Shown: in pieces, positions 37,101 through 47,177 of the stretch
Layout: every line of letters starts with the position of its first letter
How positions within the stretch are numbered: the first letter of the stretch is position 1
Assembly (NCBI GenBank): GCA_036346255.1
Contig: JAYEVH010000166.1
Coordinates: 62,001-126,000 of the forward strand
From: Ampelocalamus luodianensis
Lineage: Eukaryota; Streptophyta; Magnoliopsida; Poales; Poaceae
Length of the DNA: 64,000 nucleotides
Direction of reading: 5' to 3'
The notes under the pieces: generated by a model
What the model was told of the DNA's origin: nothing
Database searches by the model: none
The model's input: the letters and a program-made list of their open reading frames with translations, nothing else
Translations under genes and position numbers: made by a program

Positions 37101-37756
37101 TTCCTTTTCCTCTTTGCTTTCATTCTCTTCTACCACTGTTGAAGCTTCACGTAGCCATACAAAACAACAAGCCTCAATTATCTAGTAGCTAGCAGCAGGC
37201 TTGCTTGCGGCAGAAAAACAAAAAAACCACATGCATGCGTGCATGCAAGGAGCGGTAGGCAGCAGGTGCACGTCTCACCCAGCAGCGGCAAGGGCCAAGC
37301 AGCAGGTGCACTCGCACATAGGGCGGCAATCAACCGGGTGTCACGCGTCGATCGAGCTCCCACGCGCGTTGGCTTCGGTTGGCGAACAGCAGGGTCACGC
37401 GGCAGCGGCAGCAATGTAGCCACACGTAAATGGCAGCACCGCGGCTGGAGAATTGAGGCGGCTAGACGCGGCGTTTTTTTCCCCTGTGGCGGCTGGAGCA
37501 ATGAGGCGGCACACGGAAAGAAATAGCTAGGGTTTAATTTCTGGTTTCTGATTTCTCTCCCCATGTTTCCCTGGCATGAATCAGCTCCTCCCGCAGGACC
37601 TGTTCCAAGAAACGACTCCTCTCTAAAAAGTCCAAATTGTCCCATTTTCACGTATCCCCTTATAATAAATTACGCATAGGTACTCACCAGGGTTAAATTT
37701 CAGAAAACCCCACTAATCCCTTTCGTTCTCTTTCTAAAGCGTTTCGGGGTATTATA
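34147..37756 (-). repeat. 5' LTR of the chromodomain gypsy element, about 3.6 kb
   Basis: On plus it starts TGTAAGAACCTGGGG beside the primer-binding site; the right end is taken as TTTCGGGGTATTATA at 37756, with the expected terminal CA changed to TA. It holds CTATTCGAATAG at 34904-34915, a 30-bp minisatellite (36775-37070) and a GC island at 37180-37530. Its left two thirds parallel, in reverse complement, the LTR at 63300-64000. The start of the presumed partner (11634) looks different, so the right boundary is less certain than the left. Confidence 0.7.
36775..37070. repeat. 30-bp minisatellite inside LTR
   Basis: About nine imperfect copies of a unit like gaggtcctgaacggtcaagatctccagag. 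The ggtcct anchor recurs at about 36805, 36834, 36864, 36895, 36926, 36956, 36986, 37017 and 37047, a spacing of 29-31 bp. Confidence 0.85.
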
Positions 37757-38519
37757 TCAAATCCCTCCTCATGTTTCGTAGCATACTTAAAAGCTACCTT
37801 TATAAGTACTCAGTTACAGAGTAGCGTTTGGCAACCCCTAAATATGCTATTACACATGTAGGGAACCATGCTGATCTCAGGTCTAAGGATTATACATCAT
37901 CATTGCTTGATACCAACTGATGACACAAAAAATCATAACAATCTCAATAGTGTCTCAAGGTGGGGTCAATCCAACATCATGTTCTCTAATATGTGTTCAC
38001 ATTATTTATTCGATATCTCTATATCGATGACCAGTAAAACATGGTCATCAATCAATACATGTGTTGGTCGATAAATTACTAGTGTTCTGACCAGTGACAT
38101 CCGACCAGAGATACATTTAGAATGACATCATGTAAGTTAAAGAGCTTCATCAACAAGTCGCATACTTGTTAATCTTTATAACCGATGATTCATTCAAGGA
38201 ACAGAATAATATTTATTCAATAACTCGTAAACATAGACGTGATACAATCATCTCTATGATTGCCTCTAAGGCATATCACCAACAATTCTCACTCTGTTAT
38301 TTAGTACATACACTAAATCCTTCTTGCTACATCAGCGTTACGCCTGTCATATTATTAATATTATAGTTAAATATGGTATAAAGAGGTTGGAACCGTATAT
38401 TAAAGCTTTCTACAATACAATATCTTTCCTAAATCATTCTAACAAACGAATAGCAATATATTAGCAATATATAAGAACTTTTGCATTGCAATGAATGTAC
38501 ATCTAAGAAAATTTGATTT
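37757..38519. other. Unassigned AT-rich sequence
   Basis: No coding similarity, LTR boundary or clear repeat recognised. It may be upstream sequence of the hAT relic that follows. Confidence 0.4.
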
Positions 38520-39490
38520 GTATATGCCAGTAAGATGGAACTCTGCTTACATGATAGTTAAGAACATTTACCATATAAGAGCACATTTTCTATTTTTATT
38601 CGCACGCACTATCACAACCATGACGATAATACACTATTGACTGAGCATCATTAATTTGTTGCTGAGAAGTTACTATCATTTTTACAACTTTTAGCAATAC
38701 ATTTTCCAACATCTTCTTTAATTGTGCATAATATTCTTGAATTTGCTAGTCATTTGAAGGCTCGTGAAAATAAAATAGCGCTACAAGAGGCTATCACTGC
38801 TATGAAAACTAAATATTTGAAATATTGGAAATATATCCCATTCCTATATACATTTGCATTTATTTTATATCCGAGAGCTAAACTTCGAGGATTCACTAAT
38901 GTTCTCCAACTTCTGAGTGATACTACATGCATATATTATTCTAACTATTTTTCAAATGTTCGTACTAAATTTTCAAATGTTTATCAAAAGTACGAACTAA
39001 AGTTTTAGGGAGTTCGCTTGCAATGACCTCCAGTACCGCCCACCACAGGTATGAAGACAACCGCGTGTGGAAAAATATGGGGTGCATATTCTTCCTCTAG
39101 GAAATCAGGTTCTACAACGTTAAGTTCTGAAGCAAGACACAGCGTCCACCATAGCAATGTGGACCTATCCACGTATCTAGACATTGATACCGCGGATTAC
39201 TAGGAAGGGCACTTCAAAATTTTGCAATGGTGGCATGGCTATAAGGTAATATATCCAATGCTATCCATATTAGCATAAGATGTGTTAACTGTTCCTGTCT
39301 CGATGGTTTCTTCTGAGTCTACTTTCAGTCTCTCTGAAAGAATATTAGAGGAAAGAAGAACAAGTCTCACAAGTGAGATGGTGGAGATAGTTCTAACTAT
39401 GAAAGACTGAGAATAAGCTGATGCACGAGATTAACACTCTCTAGAAAATCCAGAATTGGTGGACACATTCGAAAATCTTTACCTAGACAA
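38520..39490 (+). pseudogene. hAT-family transposase relic
   Basis: Plus-strand frames, broken by many stops and shifts, give a recognisable hAT order: VRWNSAYM, then ILEFASHLKARENK, AMKTKYLKYWKYIP, FAFILYPRAKLRGF (family: ILDPRxK) and FSNVYQKYELKF. After a gap come ILQWWHGYK, YPMLSILA, VPVSMVSSESTFS, ERILEERRTSLTSE and NPELVDTFENLYLDN. The last block is the hAT C-terminal dimerisation region, with the WW and SSESxFS landmarks visible. hAT transposases excise and reinsert DNA elements; this copy cannot be functional. The N-terminal BED zinc finger is not seen. Confidence 0.85.
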
Positions 39491-39714
39491 CTATACTTAG
39501 AACATCGATATATGCATAGATATAAGTTGTACTCTTTTTTCTTCGCCAATATTTTCTTATATTGAGTTTTTACTTGGCAAAATTTTTAACGAGACAGACA
39601 TCTAAACATTAATAAAGCTCATTCTTACATTTTCAATATATTTGTCTCTTTTTATGGATATAGAAATATTATTAAAATGAAATTAATTTGTATTTTTGAG
39701 TTCTATATTTTTCT

Positions 39715-39970
39715 GAAATTTTTACATTTTTTTCAATTTTTTCGAGCCGAAATAGGCTAAACGGGCTAATCCTGTCCCATCGGGCTAATCATGCTTAGGC
39801 CAGCAAGACACGATCTACGAGCTCAGCATATCATGTCTTTCCTGGATCAGCGGCTGAGCCTAAGGGCCGGCACAACACGACCCGTTTAACTAGATGGGTC
39901 AACAGGGTCGGGCCTAAACGGTCCGTGTGCAGTGTCATGCCGCCGGTTTGAACAGGTCTATCGTGATCGC
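39715..39970. mobile_element. Probable hAT subterminal repeat region
   Basis: Repeated motifs such as aacgggctaa, cgggctaatca, ggccggcacaacacgacccg and gggtcgggcctaaacgg lie about 230 bp past the transposase relic. Such GGGC/GGCC-type repeats are characteristic of hAT element ends in grasses. Exact terminal repeats were not found. Confidence 0.5.
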
Positions 39971-40517
39971 AAAGTATGTCAGCCTGTAGATATTTTTGCT
40001 GACAGAGACCTAGCACTTCGAAAAAATATCAACACGAGTCTGGCAGGACTCAGAGAGCACTCCAACAACCTATGAGCAGTACTAATATAGATTTGAAAAA
40101 CAGAGCAGAGGCACATGTTTGTTATATATGTCTGTCAGAGAGTTGTTAATTAAACTACTTACCCAACTAGCAACTAAGACGTCCCAAGTATAGATTGTAG
40201 TGCTAAGCTGACCCCAGTTTCAGGCCCTGGTTGGACAGGCCTTGAGACTTTTGGTTACCATTTGTAGGCTTGTAGGATATGTATTCCTTACCACCAAACA
40301 TACCTGGGGATTGGTTTTTTGAGTAGTTCATGGTAGATGGCAAATTAACCTTCAAAGTATGCCATAATTATTGCATATGACAACACCAAAAGGTTATCAA
40401 AAAGAATAATTCGTGGGTATAAGACAAGGCCCAACGACATAATAATAAGACCAAGGGCAATTAACTGAAAAGGCAGACAAGTTTGCATGTTCACAACTTC
40501 GCATACCTGTTGTAGCA
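39971..40517. other. Unassigned sequence
   Basis: No recognised gene or repeat. Confidence 0.4.
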
Positions 40518-41243
40518 TTGAAAAAGACAGAGACCTACTCCAGCAGCCCAGCAGTCGAGCTTGCGCTGTTTACGCCCGCATGTCCCACACGGCGACCACG
40601 GCGATTGATTACTCGGTCTTTCTCTACTACGGCACCAAAAGAGGAGTGCAGGAAGACAAAGACTAGGAGACGATCGAGCACGACGGGACCCGAGTCTGAT
40701 CCAATCTCGCGTCGCGTTGGTGTGTTGGGGCTTGGGCTCTCAGCGTCGCGGGAGTGCCCCCTGCACTGCACCTGCACGCGAGGTGCTCGACGAAATGCCG
40801 AAGCAAGGCGCGCGGCTTTGCTGACGGTCTCTCAGTAATGCACGCGAGGTGCTCGACGCAATGCCTGGGCGTTGGGGCTTCTCCGGTTGCCCCGGGCCTG
40901 CAATTGGCTGTGCCCGCGTGCTGCCGTAGCGCTACTAGTGTGGCCGCTGCTCTATGGGCCGTTTCCATGCGGTGAGGTCGGGAGATGGGAGACGTCTCTT
41001 GCCTTCTTGGAGCGCGCTTGGTGGAAATGCCAAGATGGCTTCTGAGGAGGGAGAAGAGAAAAGGACTTGGAGCCAGGCAGCTAGCCAAGTGGATGGCGTG
41101 CGTGAATGAGGCAGACACGGAACCCTCTGAAGATTTTTCCAGTGACTTAAGCACTGATGGCGGCGCGCACTTTGGTTTTTATGGATCGCACTAGCTCTGC
41201 AGATTGAACCATATTTGAGCATCGCAATCTCTTCCGATGTCAG
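40518..41243 (+). promoter_or_regulatory. GC-rich island, possible promoter/first exon of the PGG gene
   Basis: A GC- and CpG-rich block ends in a good splice-donor match, CAG|gtatga at 41243/41244, followed by AT-rich intron-like sequence. The PGG gene ATG lies about 6 kb downstream, beyond the copia insertion. A pyrimidine-rich tract with AG at 47170-47171 could be the acceptor. If so, this is a 5' non-coding exon and the copia element sits in the first intron. Small frames here on both strands have no similarity. A short direct repeat (gaggtgctcgacg) occurs at about 40780 and 40848. Confidence 0.35.
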
Positions 41244-41818
41244 GTATGACGGTGTCCGGTGTTCCTTTTAGCTTGTTCTGCCCATGTTACATTGTTACTT
41301 ACCATTGCCGATTTGCCAGTCTACAGTTTCCACACTACCTGTCAGGAAATTAATTTCGCAAAAGCAGAATGTCTAGAAATTCTAGTAAATAACGTGTTTA
41401 TACTGCATATATTAGACTGTTAGTAGCCATTTGATGATGGCAATCAAATCTGAGTGCTAGAATGGCACCACTAATATTTTGAAGTCCGACATGATATAAA
41501 CAATGGGCTTTATGTCTGTTTAAGTTGTACCATGTATGTGCCCCACTAATACTTTTGGTAGTTCTTGCTTTTACTGCATATCTATATACTAAGACTGGTC
41601 ACGATTACTTATGATGCTTTTTAAAATGTGGGTACCAATCAGGTCTGTCTGGGTTCTTATCATCTACCCAGTCCAACTTATTAGTCATTTACAAGTTTGC
41701 AACTCGCACCCGACTTCTTTAAGCCACCTGAGCATATATTTTTGGAAAGGCAACTTGGGCATATATGCTACTGCAGACTGCAGTACATAACGTGGTTATT
41801 GCTGTGGGGTCAGGCGAG
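41244..41818 (+). other. AT-rich sequence, possible intron left of the copia insertion
   Basis: No coding signal. It is bounded on the left by a donor-like site and on the right by the copia target-site duplication gcgag (41814-41818). Confidence 0.35.
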
Positions 41819-42232
41819 TGTTGGTTGTTAAACCTTGTATGTAGTTAGTTAGTCTTTCCTGTTTTCTTGTGCATGGTCCTGTGTACGTGGGACTGCATGG
41901 CACTACTCACGAATACGTATCAGTACTGTTCATGTATATGTATGTATATGCACGCCGTGCGCGTAGTGGCGAGAATAGCTCGCGATATGACGGAGCTTGC
42001 GGTCGTGGGAATGGACACGTTCAAAACCCACGACGCGAGAAGCGCTCCGACGCTCTCATTCTGTTGCATCGTTTCGTTTGCATCGTTGCTTTGCCTTGCA
42101 TTATAAAAGGAGAAGAGAAACTAGTAACGCTGCAGCTTGATCGCAGCACAAAATCCCTCTGTGTCCAGTTCTTTCTCGCGCTCGTGCATGTTCCAGCTCG
42201 CGTCTCCATTTGTGATCTAGGGAAACCTAACA
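41819..42232 (+). repeat. 5' LTR of the copia element
   Basis: 414 bp from TGTTGGTTGTTAAACC to GGGAAACCTAACA. It differs from the 3' LTR at two T/C sites (in catgtatatgtatg and gcgatatgacgg). Confidence 0.97.
42102..42110 (+). promoter_or_regulatory. TATA box of the copia 5' LTR
   Basis: TATAAAAGG about 130 bp before the LTR end, oriented to transcribe the element. Confidence 0.7.
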
Positions 42233-42234
42233 AG

Positions 42235-42247
42235 TGGTATCAGAGCC
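42235..42247 (+). other. Copia primer-binding site
   Basis: TGGTATCAGAGCC two bases after the 5' LTR, followed at once by the gag ATG at 42248. Confidence 0.95.
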
Positions 42248-43190
42248 ATGTCGGCTCCGGCGGATCGCGACTCAAGGACGCCTCCGAGGAGGTATCGCGC
42301 GCTCTCGCCGTCACGCGGACGACCCCGCCACCGCGAGTCCGGTGGGCGCGAGGTTGTCGTCCAGCGTGTTCTGAAGGAGGTCGGCGGAGCGGCATCATAC
42401 CCGATGCTATCGAAGACGAACTACAACGACTGGTCCTTGCTGATGAAGATCAAGTTGCAGGCTCACTGTCTGTGGGACGCCATCGATCCAGGCGATGTCG
42501 AGCTCCACGAAGACAGGATGGCGTTGGACGCCATCTGCAGTGCAGTCCCGCCCGAGATGATCTCGACCCTGGCGACCAAGGCGTCGACCAAGGAGGCGTG
42601 GGATTGCATCAAGACAATGCGGGTCGGCGATGAACGCATCCGAAAAGCCAGTGCGCACGGAGTACGAGTCCATCGCGTTCCGCGATGGGGAGTCCGTGGA
42701 GGATTTCGCCATGCGGCTCACCGCCATCGTCAACCAGCTCGCCATCCTTGGCGACCCCGAACCTGCAAACAAAGTCGTCGAGAAGTACATGCGCGTCGCT
42801 CGCCCCAGGTTCACCTAGCTCGTTCTCTCCATTGAAACTCTGCTTGACATCTCCATATTGTCGTTGGAGGAGGTGACCGGCAGGCTCAAGGCGGCGGAGG
42901 ATACCGGGAGCTTTCGTCCTCGCCTTCCCCGAGCGCTGGAGGCAAGCTTTATCTCACCGAGGAGGAGTGGATCGAGCGCTACAAGAAGAAAGAACAAGCT
43001 GGCTTCCGTGGCGCTGGCGGCTCGAGCAATCGAGTCAAGCGCCGGGGCGGCAGAGGACGAAGTCACGGCGGAGGGAGCTCGGAAGGAGCTGGGTCTACGC
43101 CGAACCGTAACGGCGACAAATGCTGGAGCTGTGGAAAACCGGCCACTGGGCCAGGGAATGCCGCACCAAGTCCAAAAATGAGCAACAGGC
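42248..43190 (+). pseudogene. Copia gag, frameshifted
   Basis: ATG 42248 follows the primer-binding site. The first frame has an Arg/Ser/Pro-rich N-terminus, then YPMLSKTNYNDWSLLMKIKL, typical of plant copia gag (UBN2-type). Near 42640-42660 the frame shifts to TEYESIAFRDGESVEDFAMR, with a TAG at 42816-42818. Near 42905 it shifts again to GKLYLTEEEWIERYKKKEQAG. The zinc knuckle is split across a shift near 43130 (CWSCGK, then TGHWAREC); the split lies in a run of A bases. So the domains are all there but at least three frame changes and one stop interrupt them. Confidence 0.92.
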
Positions 43191-43830
43191 CCATGTGGCC
43201 GAGGTGCTCCTTCTTGAGACTGACGCCACCGTCCCGACCACGTTGTCGCTGGCACCCAGTGATTCCCCACCGGAGTCGCGATCCGTCGGAGGCGCAGCGA
43301 CTCTGGTCCCGCCACCAACACCTCCCACCGCGACTGGGTCGACTCCATCAAGCGGCGCGGTCGAGCTGGTGGAGCAGGGGGTCTTCGCGGCGCTCGGTGG
43401 CGCGGAGGAGCAGGATCCGCGGCGCTGGATCCTGGACACCGGGGCCACCAATCACATGACGGGGTCCCGGGCGGCGTTCTCCGACCTCGACACGGGCGTC
43501 ACCGGCACGGTGAGGTTCGGAGACGGCTCCATCGTCCGGATCGAAGGCTACGACACGGTTCTGTTCGCGTGCAAGAACGGCGAGCATCGCGCCCTCGTCA
43601 ACGCGTACTTCATCCCGTGCCTCACCGCCAACATCATCAGCGTCGGTCAGCTCGACGAGTGCGGCTATCAAATCCTGATCGAGGACGGCGTGATGCGCTT
43701 GCGGGACGAGCAGCGGCGCCTGCTCGCCAAGATCCACCGGAGCGCAGGCCGGCTCTACGTGCTCCACATCAACCTTGCACGGCCGGTCTGCTTAGCAGCA
43801 CGCGTGCCGGAGAAGATGCATGGCGCTGGC
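43191..43830 (+). pseudogene. Copia protease and start of integrase
   Basis: The frame running from 43120 to 43890 has the copia aspartic protease signature WILDTGATNHMTG (about 43425-43460), followed by FGDGSIVRIEGYDTVLF and NIISVGQLDECGYQILIED. It leaves the true frame near 43790-43820: the integrase continues as EDAWRWHARFGH in a different frame. The active-site DTGA is intact. Confidence 0.9.
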
Positions 43831-46616
43831 ATGCCCGTTTTGGGCACATCAATTTCGCCGCGCTACGCAAGATGGGCAGAGAGGAGTTAGTCCGAGGTCT
43901 ACCCGTGCTGACGCAGGTCGACCAAGTGTGCGAGGCGTGTCTCGCCGGGAAGCAGCGCCGTGCACCTTTTCCGCAGCGCGCACTGACACGCTCCACCGAA
44001 CCCCTCGAGCTACTACACGGCGACCTTTGCGGCCCAATCACGCCACCGACACCCAGCGGCAACCGCTATTTCCTCCTTCTCGTGGACGACTACAGCCGCT
44101 TCATGTGGCTCTCGCTTCTCCCCTCCAAGGACGCCGCGCCGGCCGCCATCAAGCGTATCCAAGCCACGGCCGAAAGGAAGAGTGGCAAGAAGCTCCGTGC
44201 GCTACGCACGGACCGAGGGGGAGAATTCACCGTCGGCCATTTCGCGGATTACTGTGCCGAGCTCGGGGTGCGGCGCGAGCTCACGGCACCGTACTCGCCA
44301 CAACAAAACGGTGTCGTCGAGCGCCGGAATCAATCAGTGGTCGGCACTGCGCGGAGTATGCTCAAAGCAAAAGGGCTTCCAGGTATGTTCTGGGGGGAGG
44401 CGATCAACACAACTGTGTATCTGCTAAACAGGTCGTCGTCCAAGAGCATCGGAGGAAAGACCCCGTATGAGCTCTGGAACGGGAGTCCGCCGGCCGTGCA
44501 CCACCTGCGCACATTCGGGTGCATGGCGCACGTAAAGAACACGACGCCGAATGCGCAGAAGCTCGACGATAGAAGCAAACCCATGATCTTCGTGGGCTAT
44601 GAGCCGGGGTCAAAGGCGTATCGCGCCTACAATCCCGATACTCGGCGCGTGCACATCTCCCGTGACATCGTCTTTGACGAGGAGGCCCAGTGGAAGTGGG
44701 ACGTCAACACTACCGGGGACGTCGACACCGACTTCATCATCGAGTACACCTCTGTGTATCAGCCGCAGGTCGTTACCTCAACGGGGACGGCTGCAGAAGA
44801 GCAGGCGGAGCCTGTTTCACCGTCCGCATCACCGCCGAGTTCGAGCTTGCCTGCATCAGGCCAGGCGACGCCCATCACCACGCCGACGGCCGGGGCATCT
44901 CCAGTGGAGTTCGTGTCTCCACCAGCCGTTCCAGAGGACGACCTCGACGCCGATCATGACGACGCCCCGCTTCGGTTTCGCACCATCGACAACGTGCTCG
45001 GCCCGGCGACACCGCCGGGGCTGGCCGCCCGCGAACTTGACGAGGAGCTGCTACTTGTGGGAGCAGACGAGCCAGCATCGTTCGCTGAAGCGCAACAGCA
45101 GCAGTGTTGGCGCCAGGCGATGCTCGAGGAGATGCGGTCAATAGAAGCCAACGGCACCTGGAAACTAGTTGATCCCCCACCACGCCAGCGCCCAATTGGG
45201 CTCAAGTGGGTCTTCAAGACGAAGAGGGATGCTGCCGGGAACGTCACCAAGCACAAAGCACGCCTTGTCGCCAAAGGATATGTGCAGCGACAGGGGATCG
45301 ACTTCGACGAAGTATTTGCGCCGGTGGCGCGGCTTGAATCGGTTCGGCTACTGTTGGCGCATGCGGCTTGTGAGGGCTGGCCTGTCCATCATATGTACGT
45401 GAAGTCAGCCTTCCTCAATGGCGAATTGAAGGAGGAGGTTTATGTCGCGCAGCCGCCGGGATTCGTCGTCGATGGAGAAGAGCACAAGGTGCTGCGCCTG
45501 GACAAGGCGCTCTACGGACTTCGTCAGGCCCCGCGCGCGTGGTATGCCAAGCTGGACGACTCCTTACTATCACTTGGCTTCCACCGGAGTGTTTCCGAGC
45601 ATGCTGTGTACATGCGCGGCGGAGGCGCGCACCGCCTGGTGGTTGGCGTATATGTTGACGACCTCGTTATCACCGGCGGCGATCTTCTCGAGCTCAAGCA
45701 GTTCAAGGAAGAGATGAAGAGGACGTTCCAAATGAGCGTCCTTGGCCTACTGCAGTACTACCTTGGGCTGGAGGTGAGTCAGACCAAAGACGGCATCACC
45801 GTGAGTCAGGCCGCCTACGCCATGAAGATACTTGAAGCGGCGGGCATGGCAGGCAGCAATCCCAGTCTCACTCCCATGGAACCATGGCTCAAACTTAGTA
45901 AGTCAAGCACTACCCCTGCTGTTGATTCAACTGAATATAGAAGAATCGTGGGTTCGTTGTGCTATCTGGTGAACTCGAGACCAGATTTGGCGTTCCCGGT
46001 GGGGTACGTCAGTAGGTTCATGGAGAAGCCCACCACCGAGCATCTGGCCGCCGTGAAACGAGTGCTGAGATACGTCGTAGGCACCATCAACTATGGCTGC
46101 TACTACCAGAGGAAGAAGGGAGCAGTACAACTAATTGGCTATAGCGATAGTGATCTTGCAGGCGACATCGACACACGCAAGAGCACCTCAGGGGTCTTCT
46201 TCTTCCTCGGGAACAATCTGATCACATGGCAGTCACAGAAGCAGAAGGTCGTGGCGCTGTCAACTTGTGAAGCCGAATACATCGCTGCAACGACCGCTGC
46301 CTGCCAGGGCGTGTGGTTGGCGCGCCTTCTTGCAGAACTCAGAGGAGAGGAGGCCGACGCCATCACATTGAAGATTGACAACCAATCAGCAATTCAGCTT
46401 AGTAAGAACCCTGTCTTCCATGATCGCAATAAGCATATTGAAACCAGATATCACTACATCAGAGAGTGCATCGAGGAAGGCAGGGTGCAGGTCGAGTTCA
46501 TCGGCACCAATGAGCAGTTGGCAGACATTTTGACGAAAGCACTTGGGCGAGACAGATTCATTGAGCTGCGCTCCAAGATTGGTCTGCTTGAAATTAAGCA
46601 GGCATACAAGGTTTAG
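43806..46616 (+). CDS. Copia integrase-reverse transcriptase-RNase H reading frame
   Basis: An uninterrupted frame of about 937 codons. Order: zinc-binding pre-integrase (WHARFGH..., CEACLAGK), integrase core with Asp in LLHGDLCGP, Asp in LRTDRGGEF and Glu in NGVVERRN (spacing D-35-E), then RT (GLKWVFKTKRDAAGNVTKHK, KARLVAKGYVQRQGIDFDE, YVDDLVITGG) and RNase H (GYSDSDLAGDIDTRKSTSG, LSTCEAEYIAA, KIDNQSAIQLSKNPVFHDR), ending IKQAYKV with TAG 46614-46616. The first RT catalytic Asp, expected in M-D-V-K-x-A-F-L-N-G, is Tyr (codon 45396-45398, tac), so the RT is probably inactive. The frame has no start codon of its own because it is the downstream part of a Gag-Pol polyprotein. Confidence 0.93.
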   Translation, partial: AGEDAWRWHARFGHINFAALRKMGREELVRGLPVLTQVDQVCEACLAGKQRRAPFPQRALTRSTEPLELLHGDLCGPITPPTPSGNRYFLLLVDDYSRFMWLSLLPSKDAAPAAIKRIQATAERKSGKKLRALRTDRGGEFTVGHFADYCAELGVRRELTAPYSPQQNGVVERRNQSVVGTARSMLKAKGLPGMFWGEAINTTVYLLNRSSSKSIGGKTPYELWNGSPPAVHHLRTFGCMAHVKNTTPNAQKLDDRSKPMIFVGYEPGSKAYRAYNPDTRRVHISRDIVFDEEAQWKWDVNTTGDVDTDFIIEYTSVYQPQVVTSTGTAAEEQAEPVSPSASPPSSSLPASGQATPITTPTAGASPVEFVSPPAVPEDDLDADHDDAPLRFRTIDNVLGPATPPGLAARELDEELLLVGADEPASFAEAQQQQCWRQAMLEEMRSIEANGTWKLVDPPPRQRPIGLKWVFKTKRDAAGNVTKHKARLVAKGYVQRQGIDFDEVFAPVARLESVRLLLAHAACEGWPVHHMYVKSAFLNGELKEEVYVAQPPGFVVDGEEHKVLRLDKALYGLRQAPRAWYAKLDDSLLSLGFHRSVSEHAVYMRGGGAHRLVVGVYVDDLVITGGDLLELKQFKEEMKRTFQMSVLGLLQYYLGLEVSQTKDGITVSQAAYAMKILEAAGMAGSNPSLTPMEPWLKLSKSSTTPAVDSTEYRRIVGSLCYLVNSRPDLAFPVGYVSRFMEKPTTEHLAAVKRVLRYVVGTINYGCYYQRKKGAVQLIGYSDSDLAGDIDTRKSTSGVFFFLGNNLITWQSQKQKVVALSTCEAEYIAATTAACQGVWLARLLAELRGEEADAITLKIDNQSAIQLSKNPVFHDRNKHIETRYHYIRECIEEGRVQVEFIGTNEQLADILTKALGRDRFIELRSKIGLLEIKQAYKV

Positions 46617-46624
46617 GGGAGCTT
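46615..46624 (+). other. Copia polypurine tract
   Basis: AGGGGAGCTT directly before the 3' LTR, overlapping the pol stop codon. Confidence 0.8.
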
Positions 46625-47038
46625 TGTTGGTTGTTAAACCTTGTATGTAGTTAGTTAGTCTTTCCTGTTTTCTTGTGCATGGTCCTGTGTACGTGGGACT
46701 GCATGGCACTACTCACGAATACGTATCAGTACTGTTCATGTATACGTATGTATATGCACGCCGTGCGCGTAGTGGCGAGAATAGCTCGCGATACGACGGA
46801 GCTTGCGGTCGTGGGAATGGACACGTTCAAAACCCACGACGCGAGAAGCGCTCCGACGCTCTCATTCTGTTGCATCGTTTCGTTTGCATCGTTGCTTTGC
46901 CTTGCATTATAAAAGGAGAAGAGAAACTAGTAACGCTGCAGCTTGATCGCAGCACAAAATCCCTCTGTGTCCAGTTCTTTCTCGCGCTCGTGCATGTTCC
47001 AGCTCGCGTCTCCATTTGTGATCTAGGGAAACCTAACA
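46625..47038 (+). repeat. 3' LTR of the copia element
   Basis: 414 bp, two differences from the 5' LTR. It is followed by the target-site duplication gcgag (47039-47043) and, about 200 bp on, by the PGG gene ATG. Confidence 0.97.
46908..46916 (+). promoter_or_regulatory. TATA box in copia 3' LTR facing the PGG gene
   Basis: TATAAAAGG oriented rightward, about 320 bp upstream of ATG 47237. A transcript starting about 30 bp downstream would cross the LTR end and enter the PGG gene. Confidence 0.6.
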
Positions 47039-47177
47039 GCGAGCTGAGCAATCCCCAGTCCCCACTCTCTTCCTGTACTTTTTGTTTGGACATTGACTTC
47101 ACCCGGTCTTATCCTTTGTATCGTTCTCATCTCCATTATTCTTCTTGTTCACCTTTTACTGCAACCTTGAGGTATCT

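Larger units (their letters stand above)
41819..47038 (+). mobile_element. Ty1/copia LTR retrotransposon, 5,220 bp
   Basis: Complete structure: 414-bp LTRs with TG...CA ends, primer-binding site, gag, protease, integrase, reverse transcriptase, RNase H in copia order, polypurine tract, and a perfect gcgag target-site duplication (41814-41818 and 47039-47043). The LTRs differ at two positions only, both T/C, which indicates a recent insertion. It lies about 200 bp upstream of the PGG gene ATG in the same orientation. Coding capacity is damaged: several frameshifts, a stop and a changed RT catalytic residue. Confidence 0.97.

Noticed and set aside
42248..42640. Antisense ORFs opposite copia gag and pol
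   Set aside because: Shadows of a coding strand with high GC at third positions.
43569..43805. N-terminal part of the 1015-codon copia ORF
   Set aside because: Before about 43806 this frame is out of register; the true protein motifs there are in the frame of 43120-43890.
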